From NCBI GenBank assembly GCA_002102555.1, contig MCFL01000134.1, positions 1 to 64,000 of the forward strand: a DNA stretch of 64,000 nt, given 5' to 3'. This document shows, one piece after another, positions 22,104 through 33,189 of this stretch. A program made the translations under genes and the position numbers. Positions within the stretch are counted from its first letter, which is position 1. Every line of letters starts with the position of its first letter. Origin of the DNA: Catenaria anguillulae PL171. Lineage: Eukaryota > Blastocladiomycota > Blastocladiomycetes > Blastocladiales > Catenariaceae. The notes under the pieces are model-generated. The model saw only the letters and a list, made by a program, of their open reading frames with translations. It was not told where the DNA came from and searched no databases.

Positions 22104-22699
22104 GGCAGCAAAGGGGCGTATTGAACCGTGGGCAGTGCGTTGCGACGAGTGAGAAAGGTCTTCAAGTGTCAGGAGGCAGCAGTACAGCAGCGAAAGAAGT
22201 ACGCTTTTCGCATTTGTGACTGAGAAATTGAGGAAAGACGGCATAGAGTCACGTGACGTCATGAGAGGATCGCCCGATGAGATCGGCGTTCCGATGTTAA
22301 AGTGAGGCCGCAGTTGCGATGTCAAAGTGAGGCCGCCAGATATTTACCGTTGTAGCACGATGTACGACACGAGTGTCTGGTTCCATGGCGTGCTTTTCGG
22401 ACTCACGAACGAAAGTTGCGCCTGACGTGCATTTTCTGTGTATGCAGGTGACTGATTTGCCCACGGAATGGAATCGGGCAGAGGGCAGGGCAATCCCAGT
22501 TCCAGGCCATTTCATCCCAGGGTCACGCGACGGCTTCTGGCAATGATTCTGTGTCGTCGTGACGCGATACACCAAGCAGCCAAGCCGACTTCATCGCAGG
22601 CCTTGATGGACGATGGGCAGGCAACTGTTGACCAACTTCTGTCTCTCAGACTCTATGGAAATCCAAACGATACTATGGACAGTCACTGTTGAAAAAAAA
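22104..22699. other. intergenic
   Basis: About 600 bases between divergent genes. Includes a CACGTGAC-like site near 22250 (tcacgtgacgtcatgag) combining E-box and CRE-like cores. No gene seen. Confidence 0.4.
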
Positions 22700-23832
22700 A
22701 TGAAGCCCATTCACGCGCCTGCTGCAACCGTTGCTGTGCTCTCCGACCCACACTTGCTGTGGACCATTTTCGAGGTATGTCGACGATTTCCCACTCCCAA
22801 TATCAGAATGACTATCCTTCACACGCCAAGCTGAGCCCATCCCTTTTGCAGCACCTTGACGATGCCGACCTGCGACCCCTCTCGTACATGCCGGAGTTCT
22901 TGTCGCTCGTCCGTGACCCGCTCTTCGTCCGTGCCCGCCGCCGTCTTCTTTCGCTGCTTGCTCGCCAACGCCTCTCAAGCAATTCAGATGGCCACGACTC
23001 TGGCCACGCTCGCGCGCTCAATGTCCGTCGGCCGTCCATTGACTCGCTCGTCCATCGAAACCTCATTCAAGGCGGAATGGTCACGTTACGCCTCGCAGGC
23101 GACGGCCATCCAGTTTGGGGGCCCGAGCATCGAGCACGATGTGACGTGGCAATCAAGCTCGCCCAATTCTTGACGCGGCGCATGCTGGCGACGAGGTTAA
23201 ACAAGCGCGCCAAGCCGGAAACGCTGGTTCAAAAGAACATCTTGGTCGGTGTTCCCACATACGCAACATCGCCCACCAAGCCAGCAACGAACGTGAACGT
23301 CGTTTCGACAAGCCATCGCGCAGTTGCGTCTGCTATCGCAGCAAGGACGCTTGTTGCGCCCAGGGCTAAGCTACTCATGGAGCAAACTCGCTCGAGGCTT
23401 GCGAGGAAACTTCGCGACCGACCGACGATGAGTGAGGTCGTGAACGCAGGTCTTGTCCCTGCGCACTTGGTTGTCCCCGCCGCCCGCTTTGGCACTTGCT
23501 CAGGCTCAGAGACCATGGCCAATAGTGGCTGCTACTTGCCGCTGCTCACTCAGCAAGTCGCCCTCAACAACTTTTTGAAAATGCGCAAACTCAAGTCCAA
23601 GATTGCCGCCCGCCGCGTTGGCGAACGCGTTCTGCAGCCCAACCTCGTGTCAATTGATATGGACCGTGTGATGGAAGACATGAACTTGTTCCTGCTGGTC
23701 AGGCTGAAGCCAAGTGAAATGGCGGAACGTCGCATGCTGCGTGACTGGGATTTGGCAGCATTGGTATGCCCGCCCGACGTTAAGGACAAGATTCGCTATT
23801 GGGAGGATTTGGTCGCTGTTTCTGCGGATTGA
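22700..23832 (+). CDS. F-box-like protein with RPEL-type repeats
   Basis: Exons 22700-22774 and 22852-23832 give 351 residues. The start is the ATG after an A9 run. The first 60 residues read as an F-box (VLSDPHLLWTIFE, intron, HLDDADLRPLSYM, then RDPLF). At least three RPEL-like actin-binding motifs follow: about residues 77-97 (LNVRRPSIDSLVHRNLI), 136-156 (LNKRAKPETLVQKNIL) and 207-227 (LARKLRDRPTMSEVV), with weaker copies near 275 and 315. RPEL motifs bind G-actin in MRTF and Phactr proteins, and short fungal RPEL proteins exist (family knowledge). If both readings hold, this would link actin to an SCF ubiquitin ligase, which is inference. The RP core is imperfect in the second copy. Confidence 0.6.
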
Positions 23833-24334
23833 TAGATATATTGTATGTGCCTCCGACAGACTTGTCATTTGTTGCTGGGCCCAGGCTCCGTACTTTGTAT
23901 CCACTCTCATTCTCTCGATTTGTCTCTTTTCCTTCCCCCTTATTACTCTGTTCCTCGTTGACGTCCCTCCTCCCCTGTGGATTCGGCTGACTGTGTCGCG
24001 AGTTCCAAGGCCACTTGTGCCCGCAAAGGCTTGTATCTCATTCAATACGCTGTACCCACACTTTCCCAATTATTGCCACGAGGTGATGTATCCACATTCC
24101 GCAGAATTGAATTGGTTGTTCAGTTCCCCCTTGCCACATGTCCATGATTCCTGATCGATCGTTGCGATTCGGATGGCAAGACCAGATGAGGACCAGGACC
24201 TCAAGATATACTCGAATTCCACCCATAGATGCCATGGCTCCAAAGTACTTTCCGCAATATCACCTATTGCAATTTTGTCTCCGACGCATCCCGCCTGCGA
24301 CAAGTCAAGGCCTACTCACTGCCAAACGATTCCC
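23833..24334. other. intergenic
   Basis: 500 bases between head-to-tail genes. An in-frame ATG at 24173 could move the next gene's start into it; otherwise nothing seen. Confidence 0.4.
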
Positions 24335-27197
24335 ATGACGATCACACACCACCGAGTTCCCGCTCCAGCTCATGCGCGACCATCGACATGGATCCCACCG
24401 TCCAGTTCGTGGCACTGGCTTGACACAATATGGCGCCATCATCACGACTTGTATGCCGCGCTCATAGCGCTTGTTGTGGTCCTCATCGGCTTGAGTACGC
24501 TTTCCTGTGTCGGCGTCGACGCGGTGGTCACGACAGAAGACTAAAGGATCGCTTAGCTGCGGCCGTGTCCGACAAAATCAATCAGGTGTTTCCCTTGGTC
24601 TTTTCTTTTGGTCTCAAACAACGCTGCGTGAGTACTACATGGGCGACCTGAATCACAAGTGCCAAGCTCTAGCCGACCTGCTCGGGTTTGACTTCACCTT
24701 GAATTATGGAACTTATGTGAGCGACACAACTGGATACTTCTACACCTTGTCCGATGTGACCCTTGGTACGTTTAGTCTTCCTTTTCGAACGTCTTGGAGC
24801 CCCGGCCGGAGCGTCTCACCGACGAAATGACCGTCCAGACATTGCCAACAAGTATATCATCCCAGCTTCGTCCTATATTCCCGAAAGTGACGCTGTCACA
24901 CTCCACGCGATCCTTTCACGCGACATGATTCCAACTTTCGAGTCACAATTCAACCTCCGTATTACCGAACCCAACGATACCATGACCAAGATTGGTATCG
25001 CCATGCCCATCACATTTCGGTACCTATGTCCAATCACGTGTTTAACTTGGGAGTGATTCACATGAAATGACCCGTTGTACTTGAAAACAGCATTGATCTC
25101 CCGCCCCTGGTCAACAACCACACGCTTCCCCTGGGATACAACGTGTTTCCCGTTCCTGAAGTCGCTCTCGGTGCACGGACCAGCCTCGCTCTCGGCAAAC
25201 CTGTCCTCACGCTCATCGACTCAAAACCGCCCACTCCCATCCTGCCTCCTCGCGAACGCCTGTTTCTCTCGATGACACTTGACAATTTGTCAATTCGCAA
25301 CTTTTCCACTTGGTCCATCCAAGTCCTCATTGCAACGCAGCCAGCGCTCAATCGCACAATGTTCTGGGACCTTGTCAAAAACATTCGCGTCCAGGTCCAC
25401 GACACAGCCAAGGGCATGGATCTGTTTGACCGCTTTCCCGAACCGCTATCGCCAGACACAAGGGCGGCACTTGCGAACGCCAAGGCGTCGGATACTGTCA
25501 CATTTCCCGTCCAAGCATTTGATCGAACTTGGTCCGTTCGGTGCAGTGGAACTGGCTCGCTTAGCGTCGCGCGGCCCTACATCATGCTTGCGATTCTGCT
25601 GCTTGCATTTGTGTTGATTGCCGAAGGGATTCGTCGGGCATCGGCGCAGGCGTTCAAGCAGCGATGGATGTCGACCCAAATGAACCAGCATGAGGTCATG
25701 GTCAATGCGGCTCACAAGTACGCGCAGGCCATTGTCCAAGCGTTTCCCGATCCGCTCTTTGTGTTGGATCAAGCGGGGTACTTGGTGGGATCGAATCAGG
25801 TGGCATTGAGCCGATTCGGGCAAACTTCGAGGCAGGACAGCCAATGCGTTGGTCCCGTTCATGTGTCTGAGGTCATCCGTTGTGACTTGTTCACGGCCTC
25901 AGCGATTGTGGCACAACCCGTTACTGATACAGTAACTCTGCCACCACTGGCTGTCAAGACCAACAGGGCTCAGCCCGCAACCTGGCATCCCCTTGAGCCT
26001 GGAGTCCACAAGCTTGGATGGATTCGCAGTGGCGGGCATGATTTCGCCAAGTCTCATCTCGTCGAGGCTGTCGTTTCCCCACCTGTGGCCGTATCTGGAT
26101 CGTCGTCGCAAATCGTTTCACAGGCGCGCCGGAGCAAGGAATCCAACTGGGGCGGAAATCGCACTTCGCGAAAGTACAAGCAAGTGCTTATCGTCCACGA
26201 CATTACAGAGTATATGAAGGTACTCGCGCAATCCGAGCGCGCTGCTCAAGACTCTCACGGGCGGCACATGATTGTGGCGGCCATGTTGAAGACTTTGCTT
26301 GACGAAATCGGCCCGTGGCTGCATATGCTCAACAAGTCAAGTCATTTCGCCGAATCAACTTCTTATCGAGTTCCATTCGCCCGACTCCAGGCCAACTGTG
26401 CGCGCATTACTCGTCTGACCCTCGACCTTTTATCCAACGCGTCCATTATCGCTGCAAGTCGCTGGCAGCTTGATCAGAGCGGCTGTGATTCGGCAATTTT
26501 TCCCGTTTATTCGCCACCATTGTTCCCCAGGATATCATCGTATCATACCCCCAGTGTACAGTACCCCAGGATTCACCCATCCGCCATCATTCAACAATCT
26601 ATCGACGCCATGCAACCGCTTTGCGATTCCCGCCAAGTTATCATCAAGTTTGTCACGTCTTCTTCTTCTACCGCCGTTTCCGGTCCCATTACAGCTTCGG
26701 TAACGGTTTCTATTGCTCTACAAAAGCTAGTCCAAATTTCCGTCTATGCTACCAAAGCAGGCGGGTGTGCATGTCTTGAATTGGCGGTGGATCCTCGGTC
26801 GCGCACGCTTCGAGTGCGCTGCCGAGGCGATATGCGCGTTCCCACCATGTCACGGCCGAGATTGGCGAGTCGGGTACCGGTACCATGGTTAAGATGCAAT
26901 GGGGACTGTAACGAGCGAGTCCGTGTGGCAGACTTTCTTGCGGAGATGCTGCAATGTGGACTGGTGCAAGCGGCAGGTGTGGCTGTTGAGATGCTCGTTG
27001 CGCCATGCAGCCACTCTGGGCCACGGCACATTCGAGTCAGGGCAAGACGAGAAGGCGGATGCTTTTCGTGGGTCAGCGGAGCCGAAGGAAGTCGGGATGG
27101 AAGAACGTCCGAGTCAGCAACGCAGGCCGCTCCGAGTCGTGGCGGGTTTGACTTTGTCTTTCGTCTGGGGGAAGCGGATGTGTTTGAAATGGGATGA
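24335..27197 (+). CDS. CHASE-domain membrane receptor with PAS and degenerate histidine-kinase region
   Basis: Exons 24335-24494, 24557-24585, 24633-24765, 24839-25019 and 25091-27197 give 869 residues. Order: a first membrane helix (LYAALIALVVVLIGL), an extracellular CHASE domain (SDAVTLHAILSRDM; LPLGYNVFPVPEVALGA; LGKPVLT), and a second helix (YIMLAILLLAFVLIAEGIRR). A PAS-like segment (AIVQAFPDPLFVLDQAGYLVG) follows, then a region laid out like HisKA plus HATPase. CHASE domains sense small ligands, cytokinin in plants. No SHE-R-P phospho-acceptor box is present, and the ATPase N-box and G-boxes are not recognisable, so catalysis looks lost. No receiver domain follows. The 47-nt second intron and the start codon are the weakest parts; all other junctions restore the domain. 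Confidence 0.72.
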
Positions 27198-27398
27198 TGC
27201 AAGTTTCCGTAGGTCGACTGACTGTAAAATGTACATCTATTTACCTTCATTAATCTCGTTAGCGAGAGTTTGTGCGCTTGATGGTTGATTGTGTATGGCG
27301 CGTTCTCTCGGTTGGTCGTGCAAGGTGCAATGGAGTTCAAGGTCACTCCCGCGCGAGCGCCATTCTGTTCAATGAGCTGACATGCCAATAGCACAGCC

Positions 27399-29325
27399 AT
27401 GGAGCCCAAAGACCCAGAGCAATCTCCAGAAATACAGTATGCGCAAGCCAAGGTCACTGTTGCCGCCCTCGAAGACGCAATGACGGCCACGGCCGCGCTC
27501 ATGGTGAAACGCCCGTCGCCACAAGATCAGAGCAGGAATCATCATCAGCGGCATTCTGCCGGCCCAGCAGTCGGCGCTTGCTTTACTGCAAAGGCACGTC
27601 GAGCATCTCGAAAGGACAAGGCATACCACTGGTCCGCTCCATCCAGCCGCCTCGTCGCTCGCTCTTCTCGGCCTACGTCACGAAAACGAGCAACTCGCGC
27701 GCGAACGTGATCAATTGAGGGCACGGCTCGATTCAACCCAGCAATTGCTGGCCTCGGTGACGACCGAGCGGGATATGCTTGCGTTGCAGCACCAAGCGGC
27801 GGGTCATTTTTCGCAGTTTTGCCCATCTGTCACCCCTCAGCCACGCACCTCATCCACCCAAGCGCCAGAATCGCTTTCAACCACATCTTTATCGTTTTCG
27901 CACGCAGTTCGACCGGTGCTCTCGCCAGCGCCACTGAACGCATCTACGGCCACTCCATCGCCATCTGTATTCAACATTTCCGCTGTCCCGCAATCTCCAA
28001 CCACTCGAAAGCGATGCGCATCCGCATCATTTCAGAAACCAGTGGAGTGTGTAGATGTGCCATCGTCGCCAGAGTCTGCCCCTGTTGCCAAGCGGCCCCG
28101 AATGCTGGAGCCAACAACAGCCGAGGTGCGTCTGTGTGTGTGACGCCAGACCTCAGTTGTTTGGAATTGACACTTGCTCCACGCACACTCGACTTGCCCC
28201 TTTCAGGAACAAATCACCGAAACTCCCACATTTACTTACCCCACATCGATTGCCGAGCTGTTGGGAATGGCGGATGTGATTATCCCCCCTGCGGTCGAGT
28301 TGGGCCATCTCAGTAGCAGCAGTGGGGACTTCCCCTCGCCAACGTCACGAAACGTTCACCCTAACCAGCACCAGCAACCAGAGTCTGACCCATCGAGCGG
28401 GCTTCGTGCAGCTGTACCACCTCCCATGACGCCGCCCTCACCAGGGTACAGGCAGCCACTCGACGAACCTTACCCCAACGACGACAGTGGCGACGACATT
28501 ATTGATGTCACTAACCTTCTCTGCACACCCCCACTTCAACAAGCTGCTGGCACTGCGTCACCACGTCTGCCTCGCCCCACGGCCGCACCCACGCCTATTG
28601 GTGTGCGGCTCGCCATTCCACTGTCCATGGTGAACCAGAACGTCCCCTCGCGATACCTGGATGGCGTGCTTCAAGTGCAACAATCCTACATTCGTGTCCT
28701 TGCCCACCGCCTCATCCCTCCACCCGCGATCGACCCTCCCATCGACTCCTCCGCCACCTCTCCAACCGCGCCACCTGATGACGACCAACACGACAATGAC
28801 GATGCAGATTCCTTGTCGACTACCACCTCTGTATCGCATCCCACCAATGCTCGGCACCTCCTCGTCATCCAGCAACAATACGGATCACAAGTCACTGCCA
28901 CGCTACTCGAAACCGTGCTGGCGCAGGGGATCGGCGTTCCCGTGCTTCATCGGTGGCTGCAGCAACAGATTGTGTCGGAGGTGCCGACACGCTCGACGAG
29001 TCAGATTTTGCGAGCTATTCACAGCGCGTGGGTGCGGCCTGTTTTGGTTGTCAAGGAGTTGGAGCGGCGAGACAATGAGCAAATGTGGCGCGAGCTCGCC
29101 GAGCAGTACCTTGCAACCGCCCAAGCTGGTGCTGCTGCCGCTGCGAGAGATGCTGCCGAGCGGCCGGTCCAGCTGTTACTGCCCGCAAGCGCACGGTTGG
29201 TTGTGTTGCTCGGGTTGGAGTGTTGTGGATTAGAGGCACCCACGGCGGATGCACGTGTTCCTGCATTGTGCGAGCGCAGGTATGCGTTGCGGGAGCGGGT
29301 TGCGTTGGTGCATAACCTTGTGTGA
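27399..29325 (+). CDS. unrecognised coiled-coil protein
   Basis: ATG at 27399 opens MEPKDPEQSPE. A helical region follows (QSALALLQRHVEHLE, HENEQLARERDQLRARL), then a Ser/Pro-rich part with KRPRML, and a GTGCGT intron (28126-28206). The 373-codon last exon ends in a helical domain (RHLLVIQQQYGSQVTATLL, VVKELERRDNEQMWRELAEQYL). The reading frame changes by one near 27540 between the first helix and the second without a convincing intron, so either a base is wrong or an odd splice is used. Product about 600 residues. No family recognised; a nuclear structural or regulatory protein is only a guess from the KRPR motif and coiled coil. Confidence 0.55.
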
Positions 29326-30488
29326 AGAAATGACGTGGCCCATCCATGGAGTGATCGGATGCCCCGCTCATGATGAGTAACCTTGCAGTCGGATTGTTTG
29401 TTTTTGGTCCGATTTGTGTCTTTGTGTCGTATTTATTCCCACATGTGGTTTCACGTCTACATACCATGCAATACCAGATGTTTGGTACAAGGAGAGGTAG
29501 TTTGAGGCATTGAGCCGGTGGAGGTTGGCGCCTTGTTTCCCGAAGGAGGACGCGCGACAGCAGATTGCCGCTGAGCGGGGCGACGCTGATGAGGGCGAGG
29601 AATCGGCAGATGGTGCTGGCGTGAACCAGGGAGGCGAGAACGCAGGCATATGAGACACATCGAGTCGTGAGGAAGCCAGCGAATGGGTTGCTGAGCGGTT
29701 TGAGAAGCTATAGCGGGTGGACGAGGGTGGGCTTTTCGGGCCTGGGCGAAGCAGTTGGTGTGGTTCCAGCTCGGCAGTGCGCGGTTTGGCACGCGTCGAA
29801 TCCTGCTTGGTCTTGCGATCCCACTGCAACAAGCTTCCAATGCTCAAAATTAATAACGTCCTTGTCCTTTTCGTCGCCAAGCGTGTTTTCATCGCTTCCA
29901 CTGTGCAAATAAGTAATCGAGCGCAGTCTGCTGGCAGGCAGGGCATGATCGTGCTGATGATGAGATTGTCGTGTGACGCTCGTGTCCTTGCTTGGATGTC
30001 ATGGTCGACTTGCGCCCTGCTGGCCGGTCGGCCCGGCGGCCGTGCGGGATTGCGGATGGTGTATTGTGGACCATGCCGACGTCAAAATGGAGTTTGTGCC
30101 ACAACGTCCCCTCGTGTATCATGCAGGCAGACCGGTCTCTTTCTGTGGCAACCCATCACGTGAAGAGCAGCCAACAAAGACGCGGCGGAGTATACGCGTA
30201 CATACCTATCGACCAGGCCATTACGGTACAGGTCGCGTAGGTAACGGCCTTGCCAGTGGCCCCGACTGCAACGTCCATTACCGAATACGCCGCATGCCCT
30301 TGCAACGCAACGCATACATGACTTGCCGCCCATCCTCATGGGATTGCACACGCCTCGCCATCATACATCGAATGATCCGGCCCTCTGCCTTCACCGCCGC
30401 CGCCTCCGCCGCCACCGCTGCCTCCGCCGCCCTTTGGTGCCCCTGTGCCCGTATGTCCGACCTCATGCCTCCGTGACACCCTCATCGT
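29326..30488. other. intergenic with unresolved minus-strand open frames
   Basis: A 192-codon minus frame (29946-29368) and neighbouring frames contain short protein-like stretches (SDENTLGDEKDKDVINFEHW near 29890; KQGANLHRLNASNYLSLYQT near 29500) that do not connect. They may be a small spliced gene or a relic. No product can be named. Confidence 0.25.
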
Positions 30489-32367
30489 GTGCCGAAAACA
30501 ATGTCATCCCAGTCCTCCTCGTCGGCCCACACATCGCCCACGTCGCCGCTCGCCCTCGGCGCCACCGACCCGCGGTCCGCGAGCATGTTCCCCGACGACC
30601 TGAGCGCCGCGCTGCCACTCCTCTCCGTTGGAAACGGCAACGGTCACCCGGTCACTGGATCGGCCTTGTCTGCTCGCTCAGCGTCTCCTGATCTCTCGTC
30701 GTCCAACCCGCCTTCTCCCCAATTCGGCGCCACCATTTCGCCTACCCAACCGCCTGCTGCCCCGGGTCAACTGCCCCTGCAGCACCCACTCCACTCGTCA
30801 CGCACAACCCTGGTTTCTTCGCATCCGCTCTCTCGCTCAGCTCTTCCTTCGGCCACTTTGTCGCCCAAGACGCCGTCATCCTCTGCGGCTCCCAAGGTCG
30901 ACTTTGCCCTGCTCGGATCGCTCCTGTCCGTCAACTCTTCGGACCACGATGCCGAGCAACTGGCCCGCTCGCTGCTGGGTGACGACAACAACAACTCGTC
31001 TCGGGCGGCCGTCATGGCCAGCAAAGCTGCCGCGCTGCGCAAGTCGTACGACCCGCATGCACGCTTCACCTACTTTTCAGCATCCCGGGGCTTGTTGCAG
31101 GGCAACTCGCTTGCCATGGTGGCCTCCGACATGCTTGGCAGATTCAAACCGAGTACCAGTTCCGGTGCTGGATCGCCCACCCCATCATCGACCATGGCAG
31201 CCGCGCCCGCAGTTGCTGTGGAACCGTTTTGGCTCGACGTGCAATGCCCATCCGCGGTCGACTTGGCTTTGCTCACGCGCATCTTTGCCATTCACCCGCT
31301 CACAGTCGAGGACGTGACGACGGACGAGGCCCGTGAAAAGTCGGAGGTGTACGACCACTACCTGTTTGTTTGCCTACGCACGCTCGCTGATGATGCCGAC
31401 GATGTGGACGGGCTCAAGCTCAAGGAGTCGTTTTACTATGTGCTCTTGTTCAAGGACTGCGTGCTCACGGTGCGTCATGAGCCCTTGAGGCACGCCTACA
31501 ATGTGGCGCTCCGCCTCGTGACTGGGTCGGGTTTGTCGGCGACGAGTGCGGCCATGGGCGACGAGGATGTGGAGGGCGGCGAGGTGCTCGCACCTGATTG
31601 GGTCGTGTACACGCTCGTGGACGATATCATTGATTCGATGCGCCCAGTCATTCAGGGGCTCGAGTTTGATGCCGATGGGATTGACGATTTGGCGCAGATC
31701 CTGAAATGGAATGAGCAAGCAGATTTGTTGCAGCGGTTGAGGCGGGCCAGCAAGAAGGTGACTCAGGTACGTGCACGTTTGAATTCTATTCCGCCCAATC
31801 ATCCTTTTCGCCATATACCCACTCACCTGTATTCTGCGCGCAGCTCATTCGCCTGCTTCATTTCAAAGAAGAGGTCGTCAAGTCCCTCTCGAACCGGTCT
31901 GCAAGCTACATCCAACCCTCCACTACTGTCTACTTGCGCGACATTTTCGACCACATTGTGACCTTGCAACACTCGCTGGCCATCATCAAGGACACGCTGC
32001 ACACGGCGCACACGGGCTACCACTCGCAGCTGTCGGTGGCCATGTCGCAACTATCCAACAACATGAATGCCAGCATGAAGCGCATTTCCGTGATTGGTGC
32101 CGCATTTGTGCCCATCACGGCTGTCACTGGTTGCTTTGGCATGAATGTGCCGGTACCGTGGGGTGCAGCCAATACCCAGGAATCAAGTGCGTTGATGCTT
32201 TTGTTCCTGATTGCAATTGTGCCGTTACTGACCCTGTTTGCGTTCTTCCTTGTCCATTTTCAGCACTTCTTTGGTTCTTTATGATTGTGGGCATCACCAT
32301 TGTCATTTCGGTTGGATCCATTGCGACCTTGGAGTGGGCACAGCGCCGCAAGCAGAACCGCTTGTAA
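30489..32367 (+). CDS. CorA-family magnesium/divalent cation transporter (Alr1/Mnr2-like)
   Basis: Exons 30489-31766, 31844-32186 and 32264-32367 give 574 residues; ATG at 30501 is an alternative start. A disordered Ser/Pro-rich N terminus of about 240 residues precedes the cytoplasmic CorA domain (FWLDVQCPS, IFAIHPLTVEDV, YDHYLFVCLRTL, RHEPL). The long stalk helices end in the first membrane helix, whose GMN signature (CFGMNVPVP) is intact. The second helix (LLWFFMIVGITIVISVGSI) lies in the last exon, and a basic tail QRRKQNRL closes the protein. The last intron (GTGCGT donor, tactgac branch) is needed to restore this helix; reading through it stops at 32281. CorA channels form pentamers in plasma or vacuolar membrane; which membrane is unclear. 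Confidence 0.9.
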
Positions 32368-32641
32368 TGTCAAATGTCCAAGGATCATTCTTCCGCTCTC
32401 GTCTTCATCATTTCTCGTCACTTGTATCCTCTTGCGCTCGTTGCTGTGTTGCCGTCGATAGAACGAAATAGTTTATACACCCGATTTTGAATGTAATATG
32501 CGCTGTACCGCACGTACGTAATGACTTGTGTTTCATGTTCTTGATGTTGAGAGCAATCACAATTAGAAACAGGAGAACAAAAACGAGGGACAATAGAAGA
32601 CACACTCAACTTTGTAGCGATGCGGTTTATGATCTAGTAGG

Positions 32642-32719
32642 CATCCTGAATCGGTTTGGCAGTAAATTGGGTGTTATCCTCATCCTGAATCGGTCTGGCG
32701 GTAAATTGGGTGTGGTCAT
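32642..32719. repeat. tandem repeat, two 39-bp units
   Basis: Two adjacent copies of a 39-bp unit beginning CATCCTGAATCGGT and containing GTAAATTGGGTGT, with a few substitutions. It lies in the AT-rich stretch after the CorA gene. Confidence 0.85.
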
Positions 32720-32923
32720 GGTTGATCAAGTGTGTTGAGGCTGTCGAGCACTGTTGAGAAATCTTGGCTCGACCAACTGCTGTTGACCGCTGTTGACTGG
32801 AGACGCAGCACAACGGCTGATGATCCAGTGCTGTTGTTTGTCAAAACATTCCATACAACGTTGGTTCACCTTCTGCCAACTCGCCAGCGTTCTCTCCAGA
32901 TGCTGCGCCTGTTGAGGGCCGTG

Positions 32924-33028
32924 TATCGAATGTCCCCAAGAAAGTGGTCATTCAATCGCAAACTGTTATGTTGACATGTTTATATCAAATGTCCCCAAGA
33001 AAGCAGTCATTCATCCACACGCTGTTTC
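32924..33028. repeat. direct repeat, two copies about 59 bp apart
   Basis: Two copies sharing AATGTCCCCAAGAAAG and GTCATTCA, starting at 32924 and 32983 and diverging towards CTGTT at their ends. Together with the 39-bp repeat this marks a non-coding, rearranged zone beside the relic at 33.2-35 kb. Confidence 0.75.
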
Positions 33029-33189
33029 GTAACTGACCTGACGATTCAAGGCTCGCCTCGCGACTTGTTTAACTGTCAGTTGAGTCTTGCACAATGGTAT
33101 ATACTGACATTCCACATTCATTCCGCGATTAAATCGAATACGAACAAAGAGAGTAAAGCAGGAAACAAAAAAAAGGACACCAAGCGCTC

